This document shows, piece after piece, positions 48,102 to 56,804 of a stretch of DNA of 64,000 nt. The position numbers and the translations under genes are program-made. The first letter of the stretch is position 1; each line of letters starts with the position of its first letter. The notes below the pieces were generated by a model, which searched no databases, had not been told where the DNA came from, and saw nothing but the letters and a program-made list of their open reading frames with translations. This DNA is from Actinomycetota bacterium (GTDB lineage Bacteria > Actinomycetota > Actinomycetes > Nanopelagicales > Nanopelagicaceae): NCBI GenBank assembly GCA_014377015.1, contig JACMQL010000022.1, positions 56,719-120,718 on the forward strand, written 5' to 3'.

Positions 48102-49148
48102 TTAAGGAACGATTACCGCACGGCCCTTTACTTTGCCAGCCTGCAAATCCAGATATGCCTGTGGTGCGTTATCCAAGGTGTATTTCGTGTACTCAGCATG
48201 GACCAGTCCTCGACCTGCCATATCCAGCAGTTCGATCAGTTCGGGTTTGCTTCCCCAGTAGATAGTTTGCAAACTAACTTCGTATCCTTGACTGAAAAAC
48301 GAGAACGGTACCGATCCGCCAGCTATGCCGATTAGGGTCACGTCACCCAAGGTTCGTGCCGCAGCAAGTGCCATCTTCATAGTCGGCTCAGCTCCTACGA
48401 AATCGAGCACGACATCTGCACCGCGACCTCCAGTGAGTTCGCGAATTGTTGCGGCTGCTTTGTCATCTGAAACTATTGCGTGGTCAGCTCCAACTTTCTT
48501 CGCTAGTTCAAGAGCTTCATTCTTCATGTCCACTGCAATGATTGTTGCAGCCGTTGTGGCCTTGATGAATTGCACTGCCATATGACCCAACCCCCCAACA
48601 CCGATAACTACAACTGTGGCATCCGGAGTCATCTTGCTCCATGAACGTCGAACAGCGTGATACGGAGTCAATCCTGCATCAGTTAATGGAGCAGCCATTA
48701 TCGGATCAAGATTGGCAGGAAGCGGCACAAGGAATCGTTCAAACGGAACCAGCATGTATTCAGCCATGCCTCCGTCTAGTCCCAATCCGCCGCCGCCGCC
48801 GGGAATCGGCGCAGCCATCGGATTTTCACAGAGCGTCTCAATTCCTAGCCGGCATCGCGAGCAAGTTCCACAGCCCCAAGGACCATAGACCGCTACGGCG
48901 TCGCCATCCTTCACCGTAGTGACACCTGCCCCAATCGAATCCACCCATCCAGCATTTTCATGTCCCAAAGTAAATGGAGGATTCCAGGGAACAACCCCTG
49001 CCTCAAAATCATGCATAAGGTGGAGGTCAGAGTGGCAAGCACCCGCGCCAGCAATTTTGATTACTACTTGCCCAGGACCAGGAGTTGGTTTTGGCACTTC
49101 AACTAATTCTGGCTCGCTCTTCCAATTCATCAAACGTAATGCTTTCAT
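48102..49148 (-). CDS. Zinc-dependent alcohol dehydrogenase
   Basis: A 348-residue medium-chain dehydrogenase. The catalytic zinc residues are in GAGACHSDLHLM and LGHENAGWV, the four structural-zinc cysteines in YGPWGCGTCSRCRLGIETLC, and the dinucleotide fold in VVVIGVGGLGHMAVQFIK followed by AVDMKNEALELAKKVGADH, whose aspartate favours NAD over NADP. This is the broad AdhA-like group acting on primary or aromatic alcohols. Start ATG 49148 has AAGGA 8 nt upstream; upstream in-frame starts lack a ribosome site. Confidence 0.92.
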   Translation of the reverse strand: MKALRLMNWKSEPELVEVPKPTPGPGQVVIKIAGAGACHSDLHLMHDFEAGVVPWNPPFTLGHENAGWVDSIGAGVTTVKDGDAVAVYGPWGCGTCSRCRLGIETLCENPMAAPIPGGGGGLGLDGGMAEYMLVPFERFLVPLPANLDPIMAAPLTDAGLTPYHAVRRSWSKMTPDATVVVIGVGGLGHMAVQFIKATTAATIIAVDMKNEALELAKKVGADHAIVSDDKAAATIRELTGGRGADVVLDFVGAEPTMKMALAAARTLGDVTLIGIAGGSVPFSFFSQGYEVSLQTIYWGSKPELIELLDMAGRGLVHAEYTKYTLDNAPQAYLDLQAGKVKGRAVIVP

Positions 49149-49289
49149 TTTTCGCATCCTTACTTCAGTATTCAGGTTTTTTGTTCCGTCTCCATCATTC
49201 ACCTATTTGCCCACCCGAGCACCAAAAAAGCTCACTTTATCCAGTCTTATCTCTCACAAGTTTTGGAATCGTTACCGTATGGTCTGCGT

Positions 49290-49778
49290 GTGAGCCAAAT
49301 ACTCCTTAATTCATCTGTAAAGCGAGTGGTAGGAGCTCTTAGAAATCTCGGAATTGAATCTGAAATCACGATTCTCTCTGAAAGCGCACGAAGTGCAAAA
49401 GAGGCGGCAGATTCGTTGGGAATTGAAGTCGGGCAAGTTGCCTCATCCATTGTTTTCAAACTCCCCGATGGTTCGCCATTGCTAGTGATCACAAGTGGGC
49501 GACACAAAGTGGACATAGCTCTTTTAGCCGAAAAACTTTCCGTCGAAAAATTACATAGATGTGACGCCGATTATGTTAAATCCGTTTCTGGATTTTCAAT
49601 CGGGGGCGTTGCACCCATTGGCTGGATCTCTCCGGCAACTATTGTGATTGATCAAGCACTCAATGACTATGACATCGTGTGGGCTGCCGCTGGCCACCCT
49701 CATTCAGTTTTTCCTACGACATTCGAACAACTTCAGAATGCAACTGGCGCAACCCCAATGATTGTCGCTGAGGACTAA
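49290..49778 (+). CDS. YbaK/EbsC-family aminoacyl-tRNA deacylase
   Basis: A protein of about 162 residues of the YbaK/ProX superfamily, which hydrolyses mischarged tRNA (typically Cys- or Ala-tRNA-Pro). Motifs are VGQVASSIVFKLPDGSPLLV with the conserved lysine, VITSGRHKVDIALLAEKL and FSIGGVAPIGW, the family's GGxxPxG loop. The start is probably GTG 49290 (MSQILLNSSVKRVVGAL); a TTG at 49263 is the alternative. The 3' end overlaps the convergent kinase gene by 4 bp. Confidence 0.88.
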   Translation: MSQILLNSSVKRVVGALRNLGIESEITILSESARSAKEAADSLGIEVGQVASSIVFKLPDGSPLLVITSGRHKVDIALLAEKLSVEKLHRCDADYVKSVSGFSIGGVAPIGWISPATIVIDQALNDYDIVWAAAGHPHSVFPTTFEQLQNATGATPMIVAED

Positions 49779-50653
49779 CCTTCCGCTTCTAAAATGCGTC
49801 GAATCGTGGATGTTCCCATTTGACTCATTTCAGGATTTGTTTCTTCGTAGTACCAAACTAATCCCATGGCCTGCTGAAGAGCCCATGCCGCTCCACGTCT
49901 CCACTCAATCCCAGTGATATTCAATTCTCGACGAATAATTTCACGGTCATCGAATTCAAAAAGGTGCCATGCAATGACTAAATCCAAAGCCGGATCGGCT
50001 GGGCCGAAATTTCCACAATCCAGAACGCCGATAAGGCGGTTACTCTTAATCAAGAGATTGAATGGCGTGAGATCTTTATGCGACATTACGTCAGAACTTT
50101 GTTTCGGGAGTCCGCAAAACTTCTGCCAAAGCGACCAAACACGATCTGAATGAACGATGTGACCACTTTTTTCGCAACACTCTGAGACCCACTTATCGTG
50201 CTCTCCTAAGTCACCTCCCCTACCTTGGCCGTCAAATACTTGACCTTTAACATCGGCAGAGCGCAACACTGAAATTAATGAAACGATATCTCTCGCGAGT
50301 GGGCCCGCATCAGGATGTCCCTCAGGTTTGGCGACCTCACCAGGTATCCACTCATAAATCGACCAAGCGGAATCGTATTGATCGCTTGGCTTTCCAATGG
50401 CTATCGGAGAGGGCACGGGGAACGGCGCGACCCGCGAAAATTCGATGCACCGCTCGGCCTCCATTTCTAATTCCTCAGCTTTTGTGGAATGCAAGGGGAA
50501 TCGTGCAACATATCCGCTTCCAATTCGAAAAATTGAATTCACGGTGGCAGCGCTACTTACCTTTTCAATCTCGAATCGAGACCAGGCTGGGAACTGTGCT
50601 GCCACCAGACTGCCCGCTAATTCCTCATCTACATTCAATTGGTTGCGATGCAC
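49775..50653 (-). CDS. APH-fold small-molecule kinase
   Basis: A 292-residue protein of the aminoglycoside phosphotransferase/choline kinase fold. The catalytic loop is VMSHKDLTPFNLLI (H-x-D-x4-N), and the metal loop is GVLDCGNFGPADPALDLVI, where the usual D-W/F-G appears as DCG. Near the N-terminus are RIGSGYVARFPLH and a segment ending in EAERCIEF. Such proteins phosphorylate sugars, amino alcohols or antibiotics; the substrate here is unknown, and resistance should not be assumed. A -10-like TACTAT lies 6 nt before the GTG, suggesting a leaderless message. Confidence 0.82.
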   Translation of the reverse strand: MHRNQLNVDEELAGSLVAAQFPAWSRFEIEKVSSAATVNSIFRIGSGYVARFPLHSTKAEELEMEAERCIEFSRVAPFPVPSPIAIGKPSDQYDSAWSIYEWIPGEVAKPEGHPDAGPLARDIVSLISVLRSADVKGQVFDGQGRGGDLGEHDKWVSECCEKSGHIVHSDRVWSLWQKFCGLPKQSSDVMSHKDLTPFNLLIKSNRLIGVLDCGNFGPADPALDLVIAWHLFEFDDREIIRRELNITGIEWRRGAAWALQQAMGLVWYYEETNPEMSQMGTSTIRRILEAEG

Positions 50654-50659
50654 ATTCCC

Positions 50660-50665
50660 ATAGTA
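50660..50665 (-). promoter_or_regulatory. -10 element for leaderless APH-kinase transcript
   Basis: TACTAT on the minus strand fits the actinobacterial TANNNT -10 consensus. It ends 6 nt before the GTG start at 50653, so transcription would begin at the start codon. No Shine-Dalgarno sequence is present. Confidence 0.4.
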
Positions 50666-50795
50666 ACTTGCTCAATGAAATCTATTTCTTAGGGGTGCTT
50701 GGCAATCTTTCGCCTAGATGCCTCTAGAAAATGGAGTATTGAAACCAGCAAAAGGACTTGACGCGTTGGATTAAACTCTCTTGATGAAAATCCTA

Positions 50796-51785
50796 CTACC
50801 CGAGAATAATCAGTCCCACAGCAAATATTCCATAAAAAAACCCTACGGCCGATAAATTCTTTGGTGTGAATCGCTTGGTCTTTAACAATAATAGCAAATA
50901 CAAAATGGCAATGATCGTGACGATTCCGGAGAGAATAAGTGCTCCATCAAATTTCCACGGCGTGAAAATAATTCCTAACCCTGAAGGCACGGTTGCCTGG
51001 ATCATCATCGCTCCGCTGATATTGGCCAGTGCCAACGATATTTTTCCCTGACGAATCCAGATTATTGCGTTCATGATTTCTGGCAGTTCCGTTGCTATCG
51101 GCGATAACAAAAGCGCCGTAACAGTGGCAGACAAGCCTAATTCTGGACCAACCCACTCAAGTTGGGCTACAAAGAATTGTGAAGAGATGAAAATGACTAC
51201 CAGGCTGGCCAGAGTTTGTAGCGCAATTGCCCATGCAGTTGGTATCGGCCGTTTTGGTTGAAGCCGCAATGGCTCTAAGTCAAGATCGCTGTGCTTTTCT
51301 GCATCCGCACGAATCTCCTTGATGAAGTAGGCAACGTATGCCGCAAAGAAAAGGTAACCGAGCCAAGGTTTAAATGAAAAGGCAGCGAGTCCCAACGCGA
51401 CCTTGAAAAGAAATATCCCCAGAAACCATTGTTGATCTTTGGGAAGTTGCGAAAGATCTACATTCTTAAGTGGATTTGGTCCGCGCTTTTTTCGCAATAG
51501 CATGTATCCAGAGACTCCATAAGCAATAGTGGCCAGAGCCAGCGGACCACCCATGGCAGCCCCGACTCCGATGTCTTTCGAATTAACCGTATCCCCCATC
51601 GTCACGGCTACTAAGGTCACGACGCTTTCGGGAAGAGCGGTTCCGATTGCTGCTAGGACTGTTCCGATGGCAAGAGTCCCCATTTTGAGGCGCACACCTA
51701 GCCACTCGACGGCATTCACAAAGAATTCGCAACTCAGGTAAATGACGATAGCGCATGCTAATAAGGCAATGAGGTGAACCAGCAT
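50796..51785 (-). CDS. CaCA-family cation/proton exchanger
   Basis: A 329-residue antiporter with about ten helices and the two inverted alpha repeats of the calcium/cation antiporter superfamily: AAIGTALPESVVTLVAVTMGD (residues about 46-66) and LSPIATELPEIMNAIIWIRQG (about 225-245). The central cytoplasmic loop is acidic. It resembles YrbG-type proteins that exchange Ca2+ or Na+; the ion cannot be assigned. AAAGG precedes the ATG at 51785. A 177-bp gap without further genes separates it from yqhA. Confidence 0.88.
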   Translation of the reverse strand: MLVHLIALLACAIVIYLSCEFFVNAVEWLGVRLKMGTLAIGTVLAAIGTALPESVVTLVAVTMGDTVNSKDIGVGAAMGGPLALATIAYGVSGYMLLRKKRGPNPLKNVDLSQLPKDQQWFLGIFLFKVALGLAAFSFKPWLGYLFFAAYVAYFIKEIRADAEKHSDLDLEPLRLQPKRPIPTAWAIALQTLASLVVIFISSQFFVAQLEWVGPELGLSATVTALLLSPIATELPEIMNAIIWIRQGKISLALANISGAMMIQATVPSGLGIIFTPWKFDGALILSGIVTIIAILYLLLLLKTKRFTPKNLSAVGFFYGIFAVGLIILG

Positions 51786-51962
51786 GCGTGAAACCTTTCA
51801 AAAGAGGTTGGAGTGAAGCGTATCTCATGGGCATAAAGTCATTTCGAATACAGAATTTTACTCGTGATCAAAAGATCTCGATTAATGATTGCTAAATTGT
51901 GTTCGGCAACTTTCATTACCTGCCAGCAGGATCAAGCAGCGTAATTCGTTCTACTCGCTCGT

Positions 51963-52520
51963 TTATCTAGATTTGGATGAATGGGTTTTATCTGCAATCC
52001 AGTCCATAACCGCAAAGAGAACTCCAGAAAGCACAAAAGTGATGTGAATCGCTATGCGCCACTTGAGCCCAGGCTCTACAACTGAAGTTGCGCTCATGAA
52101 ATCCTTTAGGAGTTCAATAACGGAAATAGCTACTAGCGAGCCGATAAGTTTGAGCTTTAGACCGGAGAAATCAACGCTTCCCATCCAATCTGGTCGGTCG
52201 ACATCTCCTTCCGCAATTTCAATTTTAGAGACAAAGTTCTCGTAACCAGCAAAGATGACAATCAAAATAAGATTGCCTAACAGGGTCAGATCGAGCAAAC
52301 CCAAGATTCCAAGCAGAACTTCATGGGTATCTGTATGAAGAATATCGCGCGCAAACTCCCAAAATGCCTGCGCAAATTTCACGAGAAGCAAGACAAGCGC
52401 TGCGCTCAGCCCGATATAAAAGGGGGCAAGCAACCATCGGCTACCGAACATGAGTCTTTCGACGCCGTGTTCAACGAAACTCCGACGATGATGTTCAGCG
52501 CTCACTATCTCCCCGCTCAC
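51963..52520 (-). CDS. UPF0114 (YqhA-family) membrane protein
   Basis: A 185-residue protein with about four helices. It shows the UPF0114 N-terminal signature VERLMFGSRWLLAPFYIGL and the following LLVKFAQAFWEF, an inner GLLDLTLLGNLILIVIFAGYENFV, and a C-terminal pair of helices with VSIELLKDF-like residues (VAISVIELLKDFM). The family is widespread and without known function. The GTG at 52520 is separated from the heliorhodopsin stop by one base, so the two are almost surely one operon; a second GTG at 52505 is an alternative start. Confidence 0.9.
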   Translation of the reverse strand: MSGEIVSAEHHRRSFVEHGVERLMFGSRWLLAPFYIGLSAALVLLLVKFAQAFWEFARDILHTDTHEVLLGILGLLDLTLLGNLILIVIFAGYENFVSKIEIAEGDVDRPDWMGSVDFSGLKLKLIGSLVAISVIELLKDFMSATSVVEPGLKWRIAIHITFVLSGVLFAVMDWIADKTHSSKSR

Positions 52521-52521
52521 G

Positions 52522-53289
52522 TTAGCCGACCAGCGTTCCCGCGAAAATCTGCCAAGCCAGAACCGACTTAGCTGCCAAACTTAAAACAATGTATGAGCGT
52601 TCGCCCACTAAGTAATCGTTCCACTTGCCCACGCGTTTGTACTGCAACCATTGGACAAGGGCAAAAGAATTGAAGAACAGGAACAACGAAATGACTATTC
52701 CATAAACAAATCCTGGCGGTGAGGCTTCAGATGGATTGCCCGGTGCAATGACATAGATCGCGATGGCAATCCACGGAACCGCCCCTGCTACGCAGCCGAA
52801 TATGTAGGGAAGCCAGCCTCCAGATCCAGGTTGCTCATATTTCTCTTGCAGCCAACCGAAAAGAATCATTGACGCGTTCACGCCGACAAGTGCGAGAAGA
52901 GACACAATATCTGCGATACCGCAAATTTGGGCTATCACAAAAATCATTACCGATGAACTAATGGAATATTCAACCCAACGGAAGAAATTTCGATTCAACC
53001 TTAAGGATGCGATATACCTGTCATTGAAAAGTGGGCTCACGATCAAAAAGTGGAAACCTGCCGAGATAGCCAAAAAGATTGCCACGGCTACGCCAGTGCG
53101 AATATTAAAAAGGATTGTTGTCTCTCCAAAGGTGGAGCCTGGAGGTCCGGACATGTATCTAGCAGTGACTGGCAATGCAAAAGAATTCGCCAATGCAATA
53201 ACTGCAATGAGTTGACCGAGGTGGAAAAACCCGGCGATTGTATTGAGCCTGTTCAGAGATTTTGTTGACACCCTGGCCAGCTTTTCCAT
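52522..53289 (-). CDS. Heliorhodopsin
   Basis: A 255-residue seven-helix microbial rhodopsin of the heliorhodopsin class, which sits with its N-terminus inside the cell. All key residues known from heliorhodopsin 48C12 fall at the same positions: Schiff-base lysine K241 in SLAAKSVLAWQIF, counterion E107 in NFFRWVEYSISSSVMI, and H23 and H80 near the retinal pocket. IAQICGIADIVSLLALVGVN and MILFGWLQEKYEQP are near-identical to 48C12 as I remember it. Heliorhodopsins have a long photocycle and are thought to be sensory or regulatory rather than pumps. It is cotranscribed with a UPF0114 gene. A -10 TAGATT 6 nt before the ATG suggests a leaderless message. Confidence 0.97.
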   Translation of the reverse strand: MEKLARVSTKSLNRLNTIAGFFHLGQLIAVIALANSFALPVTARYMSGPPGSTFGETTILFNIRTGVAVAIFLAISAGFHFLIVSPLFNDRYIASLRLNRNFFRWVEYSISSSVMIFVIAQICGIADIVSLLALVGVNASMILFGWLQEKYEQPGSGGWLPYIFGCVAGAVPWIAIAIYVIAPGNPSEASPPGFVYGIVISLFLFFNSFALVQWLQYKRVGKWNDYLVGERSYIVLSLAAKSVLAWQIFAGTLVG

Positions 53290-53295
53290 GGCAAG

Positions 53296-53326
53296 AATCT
53301 AGCATCAGAATGAAAATATTTCGCAA
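53296..53326 (-). promoter_or_regulatory. Candidate heliorhodopsin promoter
   Basis: On the minus strand TAGATT (53296-53301) fits the -10 consensus TANNNT and ends 6 nt before the ATG at 53289, with a weak -35 TTGCGA (53321-53326) at 19-bp spacing. No Shine-Dalgarno sequence precedes the ATG, so the transcript is probably leaderless. Confidence 0.4.
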
Positions 53327-53394
53327 AGGCAATATCCTTGCCAGGTGCCACAGGTATTTTTTTGAATTTCAGCCGACTCGGGAGCCCTTGACCT

Positions 53395-54192
53395 TTGATA
53401 CTTCATTCTCAGATACGCGGATCAAGTCAGGATAAGGATACGGTTCTGCTTATCCATGGAATGGGCTCGGCTTCTGTTGCATGGAAACTTATTGAAACGC
53501 AGTTATCGCAAAGTCTCAATGTCGTCACGATCGATCTCCCTGGACATGGAAAGACACCATTTAATACAACGCAGGCGATGGATCCCGTTTCGTTGGCTGA
53601 TTCGGTACTCGAGACAATGGCCTCGCTTGGAATCCAGAAATTTCATATTGTAGGAAATTCCTTAGGAGGGTGGATTGCTTTAGAAATTGCAGCGGCAAAG
53701 CCAGAGGCTGTGCAATCGGTGACCGCCCTCGCCCCTGCTGGCTTGTGGCTCAAACCTTTCGACACGCGCTACCCAGGTACGGCGATCGCCAGAATGCTGG
53801 CCAACAGTTTGCGGGTAGTTTCGCCGCTACTTCTGCGCTACGAATGGGCACGCAAGATAGGTTTTGAAAATGTGAGTCCGCTCTGGCGTAGTTTTTCTTA
53901 CGAGTTGTGTCTGGACGCCTCGAATGCCTTGGCTTCCGCAACGGGATATCTTCCGGCGTGGGATGCACTTCTGAAAAAAAGATTCGATAAGACGATTGAT
54001 GGTTCGATCAAAGTGACTGTGATTTTCGGAGATTCCGATCGAACATTGCCAGAATCAACATGTCAGGAGAAGTCACTTTTACCAAATCATGCCAAATGGC
54101 TTGTCATTCCTGAATGCGGACATGCACCGATGTGGGACCACCCTAAAGAAGTTGTCGAACAAATTTTGGAAACTGCTGGAATCCAAACATGA
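53395..54192 (+). CDS. Alpha/beta hydrolase of the carotenoid block
   Basis: A 265-residue alpha/beta hydrolase. It has the oxyanion segment LLIHGMGSASVAWK, the nucleophile serine in IVGNSLGGWIALEIA (G-x-S-x-G, about residue 98), the acid in VIFGDSDRTLPE and the histidine in PECGHAPMWDHP, so the triad is complete. The start is TTG at 53395 with GGGAG about 9 nt upstream. Its stop overlaps the start of the CrtA-like gene by 4 bp, which places it first in the peripheral carotenoid operon. It could act on a carotenoid ester or glycoside ester, but no substrate can be read. Confidence 0.85.
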   Translation: MILHSQIRGSSQDKDTVLLIHGMGSASVAWKLIETQLSQSLNVVTIDLPGHGKTPFNTTQAMDPVSLADSVLETMASLGIQKFHIVGNSLGGWIALEIAAAKPEAVQSVTALAPAGLWLKPFDTRYPGTAIARMLANSLRVVSPLLLRYEWARKIGFENVSPLWRSFSYELCLDASNALASATGYLPAWDALLKKRFDKTIDGSIKVTVIFGDSDRTLPESTCQEKSLLPNHAKWLVIPECGHAPMWDHPKEVVEQILETAGIQT

Positions 54193-54863
54193 TTGCAGTT
54201 ATCTATTTTTGGAAGATTCGACGACGCGATGTTCCATTTGCAATCGTGCGAATGGCTCTTGATCGTTTTGCCTTAAATCGAAATAGGCACATTGATTTTT
54301 ACAAACTAATCGGGTGCGGACGTGGCGAAAACTTCTTACCCGGCGATGCGGATCCACTTCGCTGGGGGTTGATCGTCTGCATCGAAAACGAGGGACTTGA
54401 ACAACTAGATCAATCTCGGACGATTGCGCGATGGCGAAAAAGGTCGCTCCGTGAATTCCGTGCGATATTGAACCCGGTGAGCTCTCACGGAGAATGGTCG
54501 GGGGCACGCCCGTTTGATTTTCGAAATGCCGCTCAGACTCAAGTTTCAAACAGTCTTGGTATGGCTGCCATCACTCGCGCCAAGATCGCCTGGCGTCACT
54601 ACCCGCGTTTCTTGCGTGCGATTCCTCCGGTTAATCTGGAAGTGCAATCTGCACCGGGGCGCATCGCCTCTTTCGGAATTGGTGAAGCCCCAATAGGTCT
54701 GCAAGGAACTTTCTCGCTATGGAGGTCAGCCGCAGATCTACGAAATTTTGCATACAAAGGCCCAGCGCACGCTGAAGCAATTGCAGCAACTGAGAAATTC
54801 AAGTGGTACTCCGAAGAGCTTTTTGCCCGTTTTGAAGTACAAGAAATTCGCGGGGGGCTGTAG
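54189..54863 (+). CDS. CrtA-like (spheroidene monooxygenase family) protein
   Basis: A 224-residue protein that matches the CrtA family along its length: DFYKLIGCGRGENFLPGDAD, PVSSHGEWSGARPFD, AAITRAKIAWR, IGEAPIGLQGTFSLWRSA and AYKGPAHAEAIAATEKF followed by WYSEELFARFEV. CrtA enzymes of phototrophic proteobacteria add oxygen at C2 of acyclic carotenoid ends to make ketones. Here it is flanked by a CruF-like hydratase and a CrtI-family oxidoreductase, which would supply a 1-hydroxylated, desaturated acyclic end. The overlap with the upstream hydrolase gene indicates coupled translation. Confidence 0.82.
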   Translation: MIAVIYFWKIRRRDVPFAIVRMALDRFALNRNRHIDFYKLIGCGRGENFLPGDADPLRWGLIVCIENEGLEQLDQSRTIARWRKRSLREFRAILNPVSSHGEWSGARPFDFRNAAQTQVSNSLGMAAITRAKIAWRHYPRFLRAIPPVNLEVQSAPGRIASFGIGEAPIGLQGTFSLWRSAADLRNFAYKGPAHAEAIAATEKFKWYSEELFARFEVQEIRGGL

Positions 54864-54907
54864 CAAAGTCCCCTACCTTGCCGGCAAAGTTAAGGCAGAA
54901 TGTCCTT

Positions 54908-55711
54908 ATGTCAATACGCCAGTTCACGCCGAGGGGAAATCGACGCACCGGGATCTCATCTCGTGCCCGTAAATTTCTCCAAATCGTTCTGGCTATTCCC
55001 ATCGCAATGCAAATCGCATATCCACTTGTCAATGGGGATCTCCTCCGCTACATCACTCTCGCCACGGTCTACTCCGGTGCATTTGCGATGCTAATCCATG
55101 CCTACTACTCATTCGGCTTTCGTTATCTTCTAACTTATTTCGCTATCACATTCTTCTTTGCCCTTATTGTTGAACAAATCGGAGTTCAAACCGGGTGGCC
55201 CTTCGGCAGTTATTCATACGACTCAAGTCTGGGAATACAGATTTTGAGCGTTCCCCTTGTGGTTCCATTTGCTTGGATCATGATGGCGCACCCAGTTTTG
55301 GTTGCAGCGCGCCGTGTTACTCAAGACTGGACTTTTCTCTATGGAGGCGCCCTGTTGATGGCATGGGATCTTTTTCTGGATCCACAGATGGTCAGCGCGG
55401 GACGATGGACCTGGGAGTTCACTGGTTCACACGTCCCTTTTCAATCTGAAATTCCCCTCTCAAATGCGGTCGGTTGGCTCTTCGCAGGCATGGGTCTCAT
55501 AGCCATTTTGAATCTAGGTCTGCCACGAGAGCGACGTAAGGAAAGCGCTGACTCAAGCGCGGTCGATATATTTTTGACTTGGACACTCTTTGCTGGCTTC
55601 ATCGGCAATTTATTCTTTTTCGATCGCCCTGGTGTTGCACTTTTCGCAGGCGCCATCTACTTCGCAATTTTTTCAATGTACATTTTCTCTCGCTGGTTTG
55701 GCCGCCCCTAA
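54908..55711 (+). CDS. CruF-like carotenoid 1',2'-hydratase
   Basis: A membrane protein of about 267 residues with seven to eight helices of the carotenoid biosynthesis protein family (CruF, bisanhydrobacterioruberin hydratase). Family features are EQIGVQTGWPFGSYSYDSSL, VPFAWIMMAHP, GGALLMAWDLFLDPQMVSAG, WTWEFTGSHVPFQSEIPLSN and AVGWLFAGMGLI. These enzymes add water across the terminal double bond of an acyclic (psi) carotenoid end. I chose ATG 54908; a TTG at 54878 is in frame. It is followed after 10 bp by the glycosyltransferase gene. Confidence 0.85.
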   Translation: MSIRQFTPRGNRRTGISSRARKFLQIVLAIPIAMQIAYPLVNGDLLRYITLATVYSGAFAMLIHAYYSFGFRYLLTYFAITFFFALIVEQIGVQTGWPFGSYSYDSSLGIQILSVPLVVPFAWIMMAHPVLVAARRVTQDWTFLYGGALLMAWDLFLDPQMVSAGRWTWEFTGSHVPFQSEIPLSNAVGWLFAGMGLIAILNLGLPRERRKESADSSAVDIFLTWTLFAGFIGNLFFFDRPGVALFAGAIYFAIFSMYIFSRWFGRP

Positions 55712-55721
55712 GGCAAAAGAA

Positions 55722-56804
55722 ATGATTCTTGAAACAGCAACGCTAATTGCCTGTGCAGGAGTGTCTTTAAATTCGTGCCTCAACTATTTCCTGCTTCGTC
55801 GCGTGGAGGATTTGTCCACCGTTTGCAATCATGAAATTGCAGTTCTTCTTCCGATGCGAAACGAAGCAGACAATATCGTCGCCTTGATCGCATCCCTGAA
55901 GGCTCAACTGGGACTCGCCAAAGTAACTTTTCACTGTTTGGACGATGGCTCAACCGATGGAACCTTTGAACTTCTGAGCGTGGCTACAAAATCAGATGCT
56001 CGCTTTGTGATTCACCAGGGACTACCTCTAGCTGACGGTTGGAAGGGCAAGCCCTTTGCTCTCCAACAATTATTCAATCAATCTCAATCGCAGATAATTG
56101 TGATAGTAGATGCAGATGTTCGACTTACGCCAAATGCTATTTCTAGCGCGATAGCAACCATGAAGTCTCTGAATCTAGATTTCTTTTCTGCCTACCCAAG
56201 ACAAATTGCAGTGACCTGGTCCGAGCGATTTATCCAACCCCTACTTCAATGGTCATGGATTTCAACTGTTCCGCTCCGAATTGCCGAAAAGTCATGTAAT
56301 CCGGCATTCGCGATCGCCAATGGACAATTCTTTCTCGCGAGTCGGCAGGCACTCTCTGGCGTAGATGGCTTCAAACATATCAAGAATGAGGTCCTAGACG
56401 ACATCTCTCTAGCCCGCCTGCTATTGCGATCCCAGTATCGCGGCAGTGTCGGTGATGCAAGTCAAGTCGCTTCTTGTCGCATGTATTCATCCTGGAATCA
56501 GATACGCCAAGGCTATGGGAAGTCCTTGCGAGTCGCCTTCAGGAGTCCAATCGGATTTGTTATTACGCTTACTTTCTTAATGCTTACCGGAGTCTTGCCG
56601 CTCGTCTTAACTTTGACTGGGTCCTTGGTCGGATTCGTGTCATTGGGATTGATCTTCGGCTCCCGTGCAATGAGCGCAGCATCCTCTGGTGGAAATATCC
56701 GCGATGCGTTGACTCACCCGATTTCGACCGTGCTGCTTTTGTACCTGATCGGTTATTCCTTACTTATGCGGCGAAATATCACCTGGAAGGGACGCCCAGT
56801 ATGA
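55722..56804 (+). CDS. Family 2 glycosyltransferase, CruG-like
   Basis: A 360-residue GT2 enzyme with a short N-terminal helix, then the GT-A domain: IAVLLPMRNEADNIVALIAS, HCLDDGSTDGTFELL, IVIVDADVRLTPNAI with the metal-binding DxD, FAIANGQFFLASRQAL and NEVLDDISLARLLL. Two or three C-terminal helices follow (VITLTFLMLTGVLPLVLTL). This is the architecture of CruG, which glycosylates hydroxylated carotenoids, and the position directly after cruF supports that. The ATG at 55722 has AAGG 7 nt upstream. The stop overlaps the next gene by 4 bp. Confidence 0.82.
   Translation: MILETATLIACAGVSLNSCLNYFLLRRVEDLSTVCNHEIAVLLPMRNEADNIVALIASLKAQLGLAKVTFHCLDDGSTDGTFELLSVATKSDARFVIHQGLPLADGWKGKPFALQQLFNQSQSQIIVIVDADVRLTPNAISSAIATMKSLNLDFFSAYPRQIAVTWSERFIQPLLQWSWISTVPLRIAEKSCNPAFAIANGQFFLASRQALSGVDGFKHIKNEVLDDISLARLLLRSQYRGSVGDASQVASCRMYSSWNQIRQGYGKSLRVAFRSPIGFVITLTFLMLTGVLPLVLTLTGSLVGFVSLGLIFGSRAMSAASSGGNIRDALTHPISTVLLLYLIGYSLLMRRNITWKGRPV

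Noticed and set aside
53328..53342. Small hairpin GGCAA-TATCC-TTGCC between heliorhodopsin and the hydrolase
   Set aside because: Only a 5-bp stem, no T-tract on either strand; not enough for a terminator or operator call.
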